A DNA stretch of 64,000 nt. Origin: a virus. Under the pieces are notes generated by a model. It had not been told where the DNA came from, did not search any database, and saw nothing but the letters and a program-made list of their open reading frames with translations. Of the stretch, positions 38,411-46,437 are shown in pieces. The number at the start of each line of letters is the position of its first letter. Within the stretch, counting starts at the first letter, position 1. Where the stretch lies: IMG/VR virus record IMGVR_UViG_3300038299_000184, positions 1-64,000 of that record; one strand, given 5' to 3'. Position numbers and translations under genes: made by a program.

Positions 38411-39184
38411 ATGGCAACTCCTCAAACATTTAACCCACTAGATAGCAACTCCTCAACTCTTGGTAATAGTTTTGACCCATTAAAGGGGGTAGGTGGTAAT
38501 ACGAATGCGGTTCAAGCATTATTAGGTTGTGATCAAACCGTTGGGACTAGGGCTTTAATGGAGGGGTTAGCAAATGAGGCAAACGAACTTTATGGCTTGG
38601 ATCTATATTACTATCGCCAAGATTACAACCCTAAGCTTGCACACCCATTATACGGTGACCAAACAGCCCCATTCCTCGGACCTTATCTAATAAAGGCTTA
38701 TGTGAACGTGAACAGTGATACTAGTCTATTATCACAGTTTGGTATTGAAAGTACTAACGATATAGACTTACAGATATCATACGAAGAGTGGAATAGTGTA
38801 TTTGGTGTTGTATCACCACAGGCTGGTGACAAGTTCGAAATCAAAGATTTGCTATGTAATAGACCAAGTGGATTTGTTAGAGCAATCTTCCAAGTGGTGT
38901 CACAGGGTGACTCTGACTTGTTCGAAGCTTCCAAGCGTTGGTTTATATCTGGACAGAGAAGCGACTTTACATGGTTGCCTAATGAGCCTAAAGAAGAGGG
39001 TGGTCAAATGGTACACAGTGATAGTATTGCTGGTATGCTTGATACACTAACACAACTGGGTGAAGAGGGTAACAGTGATAAGAACGCTCTGGATAGAAGC
39101 GTTGATGATGTCGCAGCATCGGATCTGAAAAATCCTAATGATGATGTATACGGTGGATTCTATATCGATGAAAATGATTTATAA
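38411..39184 (+). CDS. neck protein (gp14-like)
   Basis: 257 aa, same size as T4 gp14 (256 aa). ELYGLDLYYYRQDYN, then LAHPLYGDQTAPFLGPYLIK, VNSDTSLLSQFGIESTNDID and GDKFEIKDLL match the gp14 pattern. gp13/gp14 form the neck that joins head to tail. TAATTA lies 6 nt before ATG, in a divergent pair with the gp15-like gene. A convergent gene follows without a gap. Confidence 0.75.
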   Translation: MATPQTFNPLDSNSSTLGNSFDPLKGVGGNTNAVQALLGCDQTVGTRALMEGLANEANELYGLDLYYYRQDYNPKLAHPLYGDQTAPFLGPYLIKAYVNVNSDTSLLSQFGIESTNDIDLQISYEEWNSVFGVVSPQAGDKFEIKDLLCNRPSGFVRAIFQVVSQGDSDLFEASKRWFISGQRSDFTWLPNEPKEEGGQMVHSDSIAGMLDTLTQLGEEGNSDKNALDRSVDDVAASDLKNPNDDVYGGFYIDENDL

Positions 39185-39592
39185 TCAATCCAAGGGCGAG
39201 GTTTTCATTATATGGGCTAAGGGCTTCCTAGAGGATTCTATAAACCCACCATCCATAGAACATATATCATCTATAACCCGTGGTGTATCGGGCGAGAAGT
39301 GGTCTACATAGTTAGGCTGTTTGACTAGGGCACTCCATATGATATTAGCCGCACTAGGCGTAGCTAAACGTTTCTCGTGCCACAGGTGCCACTTGATGTC
39401 TCTACAAATGAGGTGTCGCTTCCACTTGGGTAACACCATTTTAATAGTGGTCTTGACCATATCATTATACTCGGTGTTACTACACCCCAACTCTGGGTGG
39501 TCTTCATTCTGAATCAAATTTTCATCACAGAATTGGATCATGCTCTCCACAATCTCATCTATTATCTTTGATTTACACACCGTCTTAACCAC
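39185..39592 (-). CDS. unknown protein, 135 aa
   Basis: GTG start. Begins MVKTVCKSKIIDEIVESMIQ; a helical N-terminus, a basic centre (KMVLPKWKRHLICRDIKWHL) and a short tail. GTG is supported by a minus-strand promoter TTGACT (39620-39625), 16 nt, TAAGAT (39598-39603), 5 nt before the start. No domain recognised. It directly abuts the gp14-like gene. Confidence 0.6.
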   Translation of the reverse strand: MVKTVCKSKIIDEIVESMIQFCDENLIQNEDHPELGCSNTEYNDMVKTTIKMVLPKWKRHLICRDIKWHLWHEKRLATPSAANIIWSALVKQPNYVDHFSPDTPRVIDDICSMDGGFIESSRKPLAHIMKTSPLD

Positions 39593-39597
39593 ACACT

Positions 39598-39625
39598 ATC
39601 TTACATTAAAGGTTGTAAAAGTCAA
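39598..39625 (-). promoter_or_regulatory. early-type promoter, minus strand
   Basis: TTGACT at 39620-39625 and TAAGAT at 39598-39603 with a 16-nt spacer; 5 nt to the GTG start at 39592. Confidence 0.6.
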
Positions 39626-39645
39626 TACTATAAATAAATATTACC

Positions 39646-40080
39646 ATGGACGATTTAGGACACTGGACTACCGAGCTTGACATACCCGATTATTTCTTTG
39701 GATTTCTTTATAGGATTACTAACACCACTAATGGCAGGATGTATCTGGGCAAGAAGCAAGCCAAGACCATGAAGAAGTTTCCACCACTTAAGGGTAAGAA
39801 ACGTGCTAGGCGTATTGAGAAGGATACTGACTGGAAGAAATATACGGGTTCTAGTAACTACCTCAATGAGGACATTGAAAAGTTTGGTAAGGACAAGTTC
39901 TCATTTGAGATCGTTAGATTTGGTGATTCCAAATCTGAGTTAGCATATCTTGAGACATACTATATCATGGTACTACATGCAGTTATCAAAGAAGAATACT
40001 ACAATGGTATTGTGAACATTAGAATAGGTGGCAATTGTAAACTCAATATCGACGATATTGACAATCTACCGACAATCTGA
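39646..40080 (+). CDS. GIY-YIG family homing endonuclease
   Basis: 144 aa. FGFLYRITNTTNGRMYLGKK is a GIY-YIG variant; YTGSSNYLNEDIEKFGKDKF and ELAYLETYYIM supply the conserved Arg/Glu region. It resembles T4 Seg-type free-standing enzymes but lacks a large DNA-binding tail. It abuts the convergent next gene. Confidence 0.75.
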   Translation: MDDLGHWTTELDIPDYFFGFLYRITNTTNGRMYLGKKQAKTMKKFPPLKGKKRARRIEKDTDWKKYTGSSNYLNEDIEKFGKDKFSFEIVRFGDSKSELAYLETYYIMVLHAVIKEEYYNGIVNIRIGGNCKLNIDDIDNLPTI

Positions 40081-40266
40081 TCATTTGCGTTGTTTCTTAC
40101 GCTTAGACCGTTTTTTCTTTTTGAACATAGGTTTAACTCTCCTAGCATCACCCCTTGCATATGAGTCATCGTTAGTACGACCATCTTCAATACGAGGACT
40201 ATTTTGACCACCTAATATAGCGGTGTCCATAATCTCATTAATCACCTTCTGAAATTTACTTTCCAT
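40081..40266 (-). CDS. small basic protein, 61 aa, probable internal protein
   Basis: Begins MESKFQKVINEIMDTAILGG; INE fits a protease site. The C-terminus is extremely basic (MFKKKKRSKRKKQRK), as for DNA-condensing internal proteins. TAATTA is exactly 5 nt before ATG. Convergent to the GIY-YIG gene with no gap. Confidence 0.6.
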   Translation of the reverse strand: MESKFQKVINEIMDTAILGGQNSPRIEDGRTNDDSYARGDARRVKPMFKKKKRSKRKKQRK

Positions 40267-40301
40267 GTGATTAATTAGTCCCTCGAAGTATAATTAAGTA
40301 C

Positions 40302-40625
40302 ATGTCTCAAGAACAGCCTCAAAGTACCAGACCAGAGCTAAATTGGTGGAGTAGGATTATACAAAACCAGTTGGCTACTATAATCGCACTTATATTCATG
40401 TGTGGTGGTCTATATGTTAAGATAGGTGTCATGGAGGAAAACCTTCATGAGATGAAGGAGGAGCTTAAACTTGTTAGACAGTTAGATAAAGCAAATGAAT
40501 TGTTAAAGATTCGGGTTAATAATCTGGAAGAGTTTAAAAGATCGGTTGAACAATGGAAAAGGGATGAGGCTATGAGGAAACTTGACGAGGCCCTTAGGGA
40601 AAATGGTGGGTCTAAAAACGAGTAG
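40302..40625 (+). CDS. membrane-anchored coiled-coil protein, 107 aa
   Basis: Begins MSQEQPQSTRPELNWWSRII; a transmembrane helix (about 24-42) followed by a long coiled coil. TAATTA is exactly 5 nt before ATG, in a divergent pair with the basic protein. It precedes the scaffold gene; a role as membrane attachment of the prohead initiator is possible but unproven. Confidence 0.6.
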   Translation: MSQEQPQSTRPELNWWSRIIQNQLATIIALIFMCGGLYVKIGVMEENLHEMKEELKLVRQLDKANELLKIRVNNLEEFKRSVEQWKRDEAMRKLDEALRENGGSKNE

Positions 40626-40682
40626 TTTTACTTATTTTACACATTTTATCATTTTTACACAACAACAGACCTAATTAAAAAC

Positions 40683-41561
40683 ATGGAAGATAAATTCTTT
40701 AAAGATGTATTTGGAGACCAAGAGGGTGTTCTAAGTGAAAGTGCTCAAGGATTGGTTCTTGAAGCATTCAATAAGAAGGTGGACGAATTAACAACTGAGC
40801 GAGTTGATTTAGCACTTGAAGCTCAAGATATCGAACATAAGGATATGCTTCAAATCATTGTTGAAAAATACCAGAACAAAATTGACACTGAGAAGGCACA
40901 ACTTACAGAACAGATCGATGAAGATCATGCTAAGGTGGTAGAGGAAACTTTCGCCAAGTTGGAGGCAGACCGTGTTAATAAAATGGTACAGGTTAAAGAC
41001 CACTACGAAACACAATTGAACGAAGGAGTTTCGACACATGTTTCCACTCTAGTAGAGGGTGTTGACGCTTACCTCAACTCATTCCTTGATAAACACATCC
41101 CAGCAGACATGATCAAAGAGTCTGCTAAGAAGGATTATAGCAAGGATCTTCTTAAGAAAATTTCAAAGATTGTTACCATCGACGAATCAGTATCCACGGA
41201 CATCCGTGAGGGTATGATCGATGCCAATAAAACAATCACAGAACAGAAGCAGGAAATCGAAGGTCTCAAACGTGAGAAACTTCTTTCCGAAAAACTTACC
41301 AACCTCCCGATCCTTGAACAACAGTTCATCCGTGAGAGCTTTAAAGGTAAAACTGTAGACCATATCGGAAGGAATTTCGATTTTGTTCGCACATTATTCT
41401 CTGAGGGCGTTGCTGCACAGCAGACTTCGTCCCAAAATGTTGATCGTCCAATTGAGGTAGTCCTAGAGTCTACTAAGGTTAGCGAAGAAGGAGAGGTCAC
41501 TATCAACCCTGCGATGGCGGGATGGGTAGATTCAGTCGCAAACACAGGAATTTACGACTAA
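40683..41561 (+). CDS. prohead scaffold protein (gp22-like)
   Basis: 292 aa, close to T4 gp22 (269 aa). Highly helical and acidic with many E/K/Q (EKAQLTEQIDEDHAKVVEET and on); LSE and LxE sites for the protease occur near the N-terminus. Directly precedes the major capsid gene as in T4. TAATTA is exactly 5 nt before ATG. Confidence 0.8.
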   Translation: MEDKFFKDVFGDQEGVLSESAQGLVLEAFNKKVDELTTERVDLALEAQDIEHKDMLQIIVEKYQNKIDTEKAQLTEQIDEDHAKVVEETFAKLEADRVNKMVQVKDHYETQLNEGVSTHVSTLVEGVDAYLNSFLDKHIPADMIKESAKKDYSKDLLKKISKIVTIDESVSTDIREGMIDANKTITEQKQEIEGLKREKLLSEKLTNLPILEQQFIRESFKGKTVDHIGRNFDFVRTLFSEGVAAQQTSSQNVDRPIEVVLESTKVSEEGEVTINPAMAGWVDSVANTGIYD

Positions 41562-41596
41562 GTTAGATAATTACTAACAACTATAATATATTTATT

Positions 41597-43096
41597 ATGA
41601 AACACGAAACACAATACATCGAAGAAGGTCGCCAAGCGTCACTTCTCCAGCGTTGGAAGCCTCTCTTGGAAGCTAAGGATGGGCAACTTGCCCCACTTAA
41701 AACTAAGGCGAAAGCTACAATGACCGCTATACTGTTAGAAAACCAGTATAACTACATGAAGCAGAACCCAGAGGTTTACGGACGAGTTCCAGAACTTGCT
41801 ACCGAATCCCTTTCCACCCAAGGTGGTACATTCACTGGTTACGGTGACGGTACTACAATTTCACCTGTTAACGGTGATCTAGGTAATTCTGTAAACCCTA
41901 CTAACAACGACTTTTACGCTAAAGGTGACTCACGTCTCCCTAACGTAATCATGCCGATGATCCGTAGAACATTCCCAGAACTACTTGCAAACGAAATCGT
42001 TGGTGTTCAGCCAATGAGCGGTCCAGTAGGTATGGCTTTTGCTCTTCGTTTCAAGTATGACGGAGAAAACCTTGCTGACTTCACCCCAGACGGTGGTAAC
42101 ACTGCAAACGGCGCAGCACCAGCTACTCGTTCATTCGGACAAGAAGCAGGTTATAACTACCTTAACACACAACACACAGGTGTTTCAAGTGCTAATCTTG
42201 GTGGTGACCAGAACCCAGTTCTTAGTGCCGCAGCACCATTTGCAATCCCAGCGATTGACCAAGGTGTTGCTAACCTACTCAAGAACCTTGAGTGTTCTAC
42301 AGCTCTTCCACAAATGTCCATGGGCATTGAGAAGACAGCAGTTGAAGCTGGTTCACGTAAACTTGCTCTTAAGTACTCACTTGAGCTTGAGCAAGACCTT
42401 AAGAATATGCACGGTATCTCTGTGGATGACGAAATGACATCTATGATGTCTTACGAGATCCAAGCTGAAATTGACCGTGAGATTCTTATCCGTATGCTTA
42501 ACATCGCCCTAAACGGTGGTGCTGGTCGCGGTTGGTCTACATGGACACCTGCTAACGCAGATGGTCGTTGGAGCGCAGAGCGTGCGGTTAACCTCTGGCA
42601 GCACATCCGTGTGCAAGCTCGTTTAGTATCACTTCGTAACAGACGTGGTGCAGCTAACTTCGCAGTAGTTACTCCATATGCAGCAGCTATCCTCGAAACA
42701 CTCCCGAACTTCAAGAGTTTCACAGTTGACGGAAACGTTGATCAGCAGGTTGGTAACAGCCGTGCAGGTACTCTTGGAAACATCAAGGTGTTTGTTGATA
42801 CTCGTTCAGAGTCACAATACCAGTCTGGACATCGTGCAGACCGTGTTGACTACATTCTCCTTGGTTACAAAGGAACTGAAGCATGGGATTCTGGCCTAAT
42901 TTACCTACCATACATCCCAGTTATGGTGCAGCGTACAATGGGTCCAAACGACTTCTCACCACGTATTGGCCTTGCAACTCGTTATGCGATTGCAGCTAAC
43001 CTTCACGGTGCTGAGAACTACTACCACGTAATCATCCTTAAGGATCTTACGACTGAGTTCGACGTTGCTGCTTCTGATAAGAAGTTCATGTGGTAA
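41597..43096 (+). CDS. major capsid protein (gp23-like)
   Basis: 499 aa (T4 gp23 is 521). The N-terminal pro-region contains ILLEN (about 45-49), a good prohead protease site. The shell domain has NDFYAKGDSRLPNVIMPMIR, RTFPELLANEIVGVQPMSGP and VGMAFALRFKYDG, typical of gp23. Codon use is richer in C-ending codons than in neighbouring genes, as is common for highly expressed genes. A strong TTCG-capped terminator follows. Confidence 0.95.
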   Translation: MKHETQYIEEGRQASLLQRWKPLLEAKDGQLAPLKTKAKATMTAILLENQYNYMKQNPEVYGRVPELATESLSTQGGTFTGYGDGTTISPVNGDLGNSVNPTNNDFYAKGDSRLPNVIMPMIRRTFPELLANEIVGVQPMSGPVGMAFALRFKYDGENLADFTPDGGNTANGAAPATRSFGQEAGYNYLNTQHTGVSSANLGGDQNPVLSAAAPFAIPAIDQGVANLLKNLECSTALPQMSMGIEKTAVEAGSRKLALKYSLELEQDLKNMHGISVDDEMTSMMSYEIQAEIDREILIRMLNIALNGGAGRGWSTWTPANADGRWSAERAVNLWQHIRVQARLVSLRNRRGAANFAVVTPYAAAILETLPNFKSFTVDGNVDQQVGNSRAGTLGNIKVFVDTRSESQYQSGHRADRVDYILLGYKGTEAWDSGLIYLPYIPVMVQRTMGPNDFSPRIGLATRYAIAANLHGAENYYHVIILKDLTTEFDVAASDKKFMW

Positions 43097-43141
43097 GTTG
43101 ATAGACACCCAAGTGGTGTCACCAACAACACATAAAAATTT

Positions 43142-43172
43142 AAAGGCTAACACTTCGGTGTTAGCCTTTTTT
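43142..43172 (+). terminator. strong terminator after capsid gene
   Basis: AAGGCTAACAC/GTGTTAGCCTT stem capped by a TTCG tetraloop and followed by six T. Confidence 0.95.
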
Positions 43173-43173
43173 A

Positions 43174-43201
43174 TTGACTTATAAGGTATAAAATGTATAA
43201 T
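43174..43201 (+). promoter_or_regulatory. early-type promoter
   Basis: TTGACT at 43174-43179, 16-nt spacer, TATAAT at 43196-43201, 7 nt to ATG 43209. Confidence 0.65.
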
Positions 43202-43208
43202 TATGATT

Positions 43209-44672
43209 ATGGCTCAACGAACATTAACAACAGAGGAATTTAATAGAAGGGTAATTAGTAAACATGGTGATAAATTTGATTTATCTAAAGTGACCTACAC
43301 AGGTATGAGAGAGTGTGTGGAGGTAACCTGTAATGGTTGTAAACATAATTATAATACTAAGGCTAGGGTGTTACTAGATTCTAATTGCCCACAGTGCGCT
43401 CGAAATAGCCTAAAGAGTAGAGGGGGTTTAGAACATTTTATAGATCGTTCCAAAACACAACATGGTGATAAATATGGTTATGGAAAAGTGGTGTATAAAA
43501 ATAACGCCACACCAGTGCTTATCACATGCCCACACCACGGTGATTTTACACAATTACCTACTGTGCATTACAGATCTGGGTGCCCTACCTGTGGTAGGGA
43601 TAAGAACTTTTATGGTAAGAAGAAATTTAGTGTTATAGCAACCGATTTACATAAAGGTAAATACACATATGATAATGTCGATTACATAGGGTCTACTACT
43701 AAGATCGATATAACCTGTGATAAGCACGGTGATTTCAAACAAATGCCCTGTAGACACCTACAGGGGGAGGGGTGTCCAAAGTGTGCTTGTAGTAATACTT
43801 CATCCAAAGGTCAATTAGAGATATTTGATTATATTAAATCTATTACAGATACACCAATAGAATTAAACGTGTCCAACCTAATAGGTAGGAAACATTTGGA
43901 TATTTATTTACCAGAACTGAAAATAGCAATCGAATACAATGGTATTTATTGGCACTCAGAAAATGGTGGGGCATCTAAAACTATGAACTATCATCTAGAT
44001 AAATATAAAGCGTGTGAAAAATTAGGTATTAGGTTGATACAGATTACAGATGCTGAGTGGGTTCAGAAATCTGATAAGTTGAAAGGTTTGATAAACACCA
44101 TGTTACGATTAAACACGGTAAATGTCTTTGCACGAAAAACAAAGGTTGTTGAATTAGATGCAGTGGTGTCCAAGAACTTCCAGAATAAATATCACCTACA
44201 AGGCTCCCATGGTGCAAGATATCATTACGGGTTGGAATTAGATGGTGAGGTTGTATGTGTCATGACATTTTCCAAATGTAGGTTTGGAAATAAGTATGAT
44301 TGGGAATTAGTTAGGTACGTGGTTAAGGACGGATACAGTGTGGTGGGTGGTGCTAGTAAATTATTTAAACACTTTATAAGATCGTATGAAGGAACCGTGG
44401 TGTCATATTCTGATAATAGGTTTTTCACTGGCGGTATGTATAGTAAGTTAGGGTTTGAATATTCGCATGAGTCGAAACCAAACTATCACTATTTTATGGG
44501 TTATAATTTACCTAAAGTAAAAATGGAATCCAGAAACAAATACCAGAAACATAAACTATCAAAAGTGTTAGAAACTTTTGACCCACAGCTATCAGAGAAG
44601 GTTAACATGTTTAATAACGGGTTTGATAGAATTTGGGATTGTGGTAATAAGGTATGGGTTTATACACCTTAA
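43209..44672 (+). CDS. Vsr/EDxHD-like homing endonuclease with zinc repeats
   Basis: 487 aa. N-terminal repeats (FIDRSKTQHGDKYGYGKVVY with CxxC pairs such as CPQCARN, CPTCGRD, CPKCACS) are DUF723-like DNA-binding zinc modules. The middle (HLDIYLPELKIAIEYNGIYW, then HSEN and LIQITDAEWVQK) matches the Vsr/EDxHD nuclease core. The C-terminal domain (FQNKYHLQGSHGARYHYGLE and SYSDNRFFTGGMYSKLGFEY) resembles the GNAT-like fold of the Mom-like protein at 3364. ATG 43209 is set by the promoter. Confidence 0.75.
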   Translation: MAQRTLTTEEFNRRVISKHGDKFDLSKVTYTGMRECVEVTCNGCKHNYNTKARVLLDSNCPQCARNSLKSRGGLEHFIDRSKTQHGDKYGYGKVVYKNNATPVLITCPHHGDFTQLPTVHYRSGCPTCGRDKNFYGKKKFSVIATDLHKGKYTYDNVDYIGSTTKIDITCDKHGDFKQMPCRHLQGEGCPKCACSNTSSKGQLEIFDYIKSITDTPIELNVSNLIGRKHLDIYLPELKIAIEYNGIYWHSENGGASKTMNYHLDKYKACEKLGIRLIQITDAEWVQKSDKLKGLINTMLRLNTVNVFARKTKVVELDAVVSKNFQNKYHLQGSHGARYHYGLELDGEVVCVMTFSKCRFGNKYDWELVRYVVKDGYSVVGGASKLFKHFIRSYEGTVVSYSDNRFFTGGMYSKLGFEYSHESKPNYHYFMGYNLPKVKMESRNKYQKHKLSKVLETFDPQLSEKVNMFNNGFDRIWDCGNKVWVYTP

Positions 44673-44711
44673 ATTATATTGCCTTTTTTAAAGGTGTGTA
44701 TAATTACATTT

Positions 44712-45158
44712 GTGAGATATAAAGAGTTTCAAACAAATTTAGTTAATGAATGTGATATAAGTGTATTCTCCTTTATGGGGGACACTATGACATTAGAGGA
44801 ATCACGAACATCGTGTATTGATATGTTGAACTCGCCTTATGTATTAGATCTTGTGGAAACCATTGACTTTGTTATAAAACCTTCTGAAACTATATCAGTA
44901 GTAACAGGTGATAAACGTAGAAAGAATGTAGGATCTACTAGCGAATGTATAATATTACCCAAAGGATATAGAAACAGTGCTATGCTGTGTCATGAGGTCG
45001 CCCACACACTAACTCTGGACAGCATGGAACGACCACCTGTCGCATTCCATGGACAGGAATTTTGTTATATTTACATAAACCTATTGAGAAGGTTTATGGG
45101 TGATGACTTTGCACAAACGCTTATTGACGAGTACGTGTTTCAAGGTGTAGAGTTTTAA
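44712..45158 (+). CDS. putative zinc metallopeptidase, 148 aa
   Basis: GTG start 7 nt after a TATAAT (44699-44704). HEVAHTLTLDSMERPPVAFH gives HExxH plus a third His 11 residues on (HExxH-x11-H), a zinc-peptidase signature. The small size suggests a minigluzincin or SprT-like enzyme. No signal peptide. Its 3' end overlaps the convergent gene by 4 nt. Target unknown. Confidence 0.65.
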   Translation: MRYKEFQTNLVNECDISVFSFMGDTMTLEESRTSCIDMLNSPYVLDLVETIDFVIKPSETISVVTGDKRRKNVGSTSECIILPKGYRNSAMLCHEVAHTLTLDSMERPPVAFHGQEFCYIYINLLRRFMGDDFAQTLIDEYVFQGVEF

Positions 45159-45685
45159 TCCTTAACTGCCTCATCAACAATATCGACCACATTACCTGCT
45201 TCGATATCCTTCATTCGTTTAATAAATTCATCGGGACTACCCACGAAGGTGTTATTATTCTGGGTAAGGTTTTTAACATTTGATAAAGCCTTACCTTCAT
45301 TCTTCTTATCCTCAATGGCTAGTCGGTGCTCTTGTTGAGTAGCCATCTTACGTTGATCAATTTCTTCCTTAAGTTTTAGGTTACGTCTAGTTTCAATAAA
45401 CTTAAGTGCTTTAATGGTGTTGTCAGTAGACTGTGCGAAACCCATCATAGTTCCCTCATAGTTATCACCAGACTTAATACGTGTGCTCAATTCATGAGCA
45501 ACCTCACCACAACTCTCTAGGAGCATAGCAACACCAGCCATTAGGCGGTTTTCAAAATCCTCTTCAGCAATCGGCGCTAGTTGTACAATGTCTTCTTTGG
45601 CTTTGGTGCCAAAATTAACATCACAACTTTCCTCTAGTTCGTCCATGAACCCCTTCAAATCATCCTCTCCATCTTCTCTTGACAT
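45155..45685 (-). CDS. coiled-coil protein, 176 aa (small terminase candidate)
   Basis: Begins MSREDGEDDLKGFMDELEES. Largely helical with a central coiled coil (IKALKFIETRRNLKLKEEID and on). Size and layout are like T4 gp16 (164 aa), but no diagnostic motif is seen and it lies far from the large terminase gene. A TAATTA is present 17 nt before ATG. Confidence 0.5.
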   Translation of the reverse strand: MSREDGEDDLKGFMDELEESCDVNFGTKAKEDIVQLAPIAEEDFENRLMAGVAMLLESCGEVAHELSTRIKSGDNYEGTMMGFAQSTDNTIKALKFIETRRNLKLKEEIDQRKMATQQEHRLAIEDKKNEGKALSNVKNLTQNNNTFVGSPDEFIKRMKDIEAGNVVDIVDEAVKD

Positions 45686-45717
45686 AATCGTTTATTTGAA
45701 TATAATTATACACCAAC

Positions 45718-46158
45718 ATGGCTAATCACAAGAAAAACATCATATTCCTAGATTTCGATGGGGTTATTAGGGTACAAATGAAAGAGGGTCACCAGATTGA
45801 CAAGTTTGAGTTCTGTCCAGATCGTGTAAATACACTAGCAGCTATATGTAAAATGTTCGATGCTAAGATCGTATTGAGTACCGACTGGCGACAACACCCG
45901 AAAGTATTCGATTTTATACCTAGATTAATACCCTATATACATGAAGATTCTAAAACATTGGTTAAGGGTCATAGGTGGGAAGAGGTGTTTGATTGGTTAT
46001 CGTCCCATCCAGACACCGACAACTATGCGATTCTAGAGGATTTGGATGTACACTTCGAGGATGCACCCCAGATGATGAAGGATAGGATTGTGTGGTGTGA
46101 TTCCGTGACGGGTATTGATAAGGAAGGTTTTGCCAAATTGACTGACCTGCTAATCTAG
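45718..46158 (+). CDS. HAD-superfamily phosphatase, RNA-repair associated type
   Basis: 146 aa. FLDFDGV (motif I DxD), VLSTDWRQ (motif II Thr/Ser context) and YAILEDLDVHFED (motif IV acidic). The S(S/T)xWR signature and following RWEEVFDWL fit the HAD domain of Swiss-army-knife RNA repair proteins. It could remove 3' phosphates before RNA ligation. A TAATTA (45703-45708) lies 9 nt before ATG. Confidence 0.7.
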   Translation: MANHKKNIIFLDFDGVIRVQMKEGHQIDKFEFCPDRVNTLAAICKMFDAKIVLSTDWRQHPKVFDFIPRLIPYIHEDSKTLVKGHRWEEVFDWLSSHPDTDNYAILEDLDVHFEDAPQMMKDRIVWCDSVTGIDKEGFAKLTDLLI

Positions 46159-46160
46159 TA

Positions 46161-46188
46161 TTGACCACATCGGAATTTATAGTAAGGT
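46161..46188 (+). promoter_or_regulatory. early-type promoter
   Basis: TTGACC at 46161-46166, 16-nt spacer, TAAGGT at 46183-46188, exactly 6 nt to ATG 46195. Confidence 0.5.
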
Positions 46189-46194
46189 ACACAC

Positions 46195-46347
46195 ATGGCT
46201 AAATTAACTATCGACGAAACTGAAAAGAAGTTGACCGAATTGGGTTCAGAGTGTGTAGGCGAACCCAATAACAAAGTTGCTAGGGCGCGACTCATGAAAA
46301 ATATCAATACCTTACTCGATGAGTGGAAAATACAAAAGGGTGCCTAG
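46195..46347 (+). CDS. small unknown protein, 50 aa
   Basis: Begins MAKLTIDETEKKLTELGSEC; helical, with ARARLMKNINTLLDEWKIQK near the end. Supported by the promoter 6 nt upstream. No homologue recognised. It lies just before the NAMPT gene. Confidence 0.55.
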   Translation: MAKLTIDETEKKLTELGSECVGEPNNKVARARLMKNINTLLDEWKIQKGA

Positions 46348-46388
46348 GCAAACAATAATAAGAATTCTGAAATATTATAAACCCTATC

Positions 46389-46416
46389 TTGACAAACCAT
46401 AGTAAACCTCTACAAT
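46389..46416 (+). promoter_or_regulatory. promoter of NAMPT gene
   Basis: TTGACA at 46389-46394, 16-nt spacer, TACAAT at 46411-46416; here a leader of about 14 nt remains before ATG 46438, unlike most other promoters. Confidence 0.6.
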
Positions 46417-46437
46417 AGCGACACCACTAAATAAATT

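Noticed and set aside
45155-45685. Firm call as small terminase gp16
   Set aside because: Only size and coiled-coil content fit; no diagnostic sequence is visible and it is not next to the large subunit.
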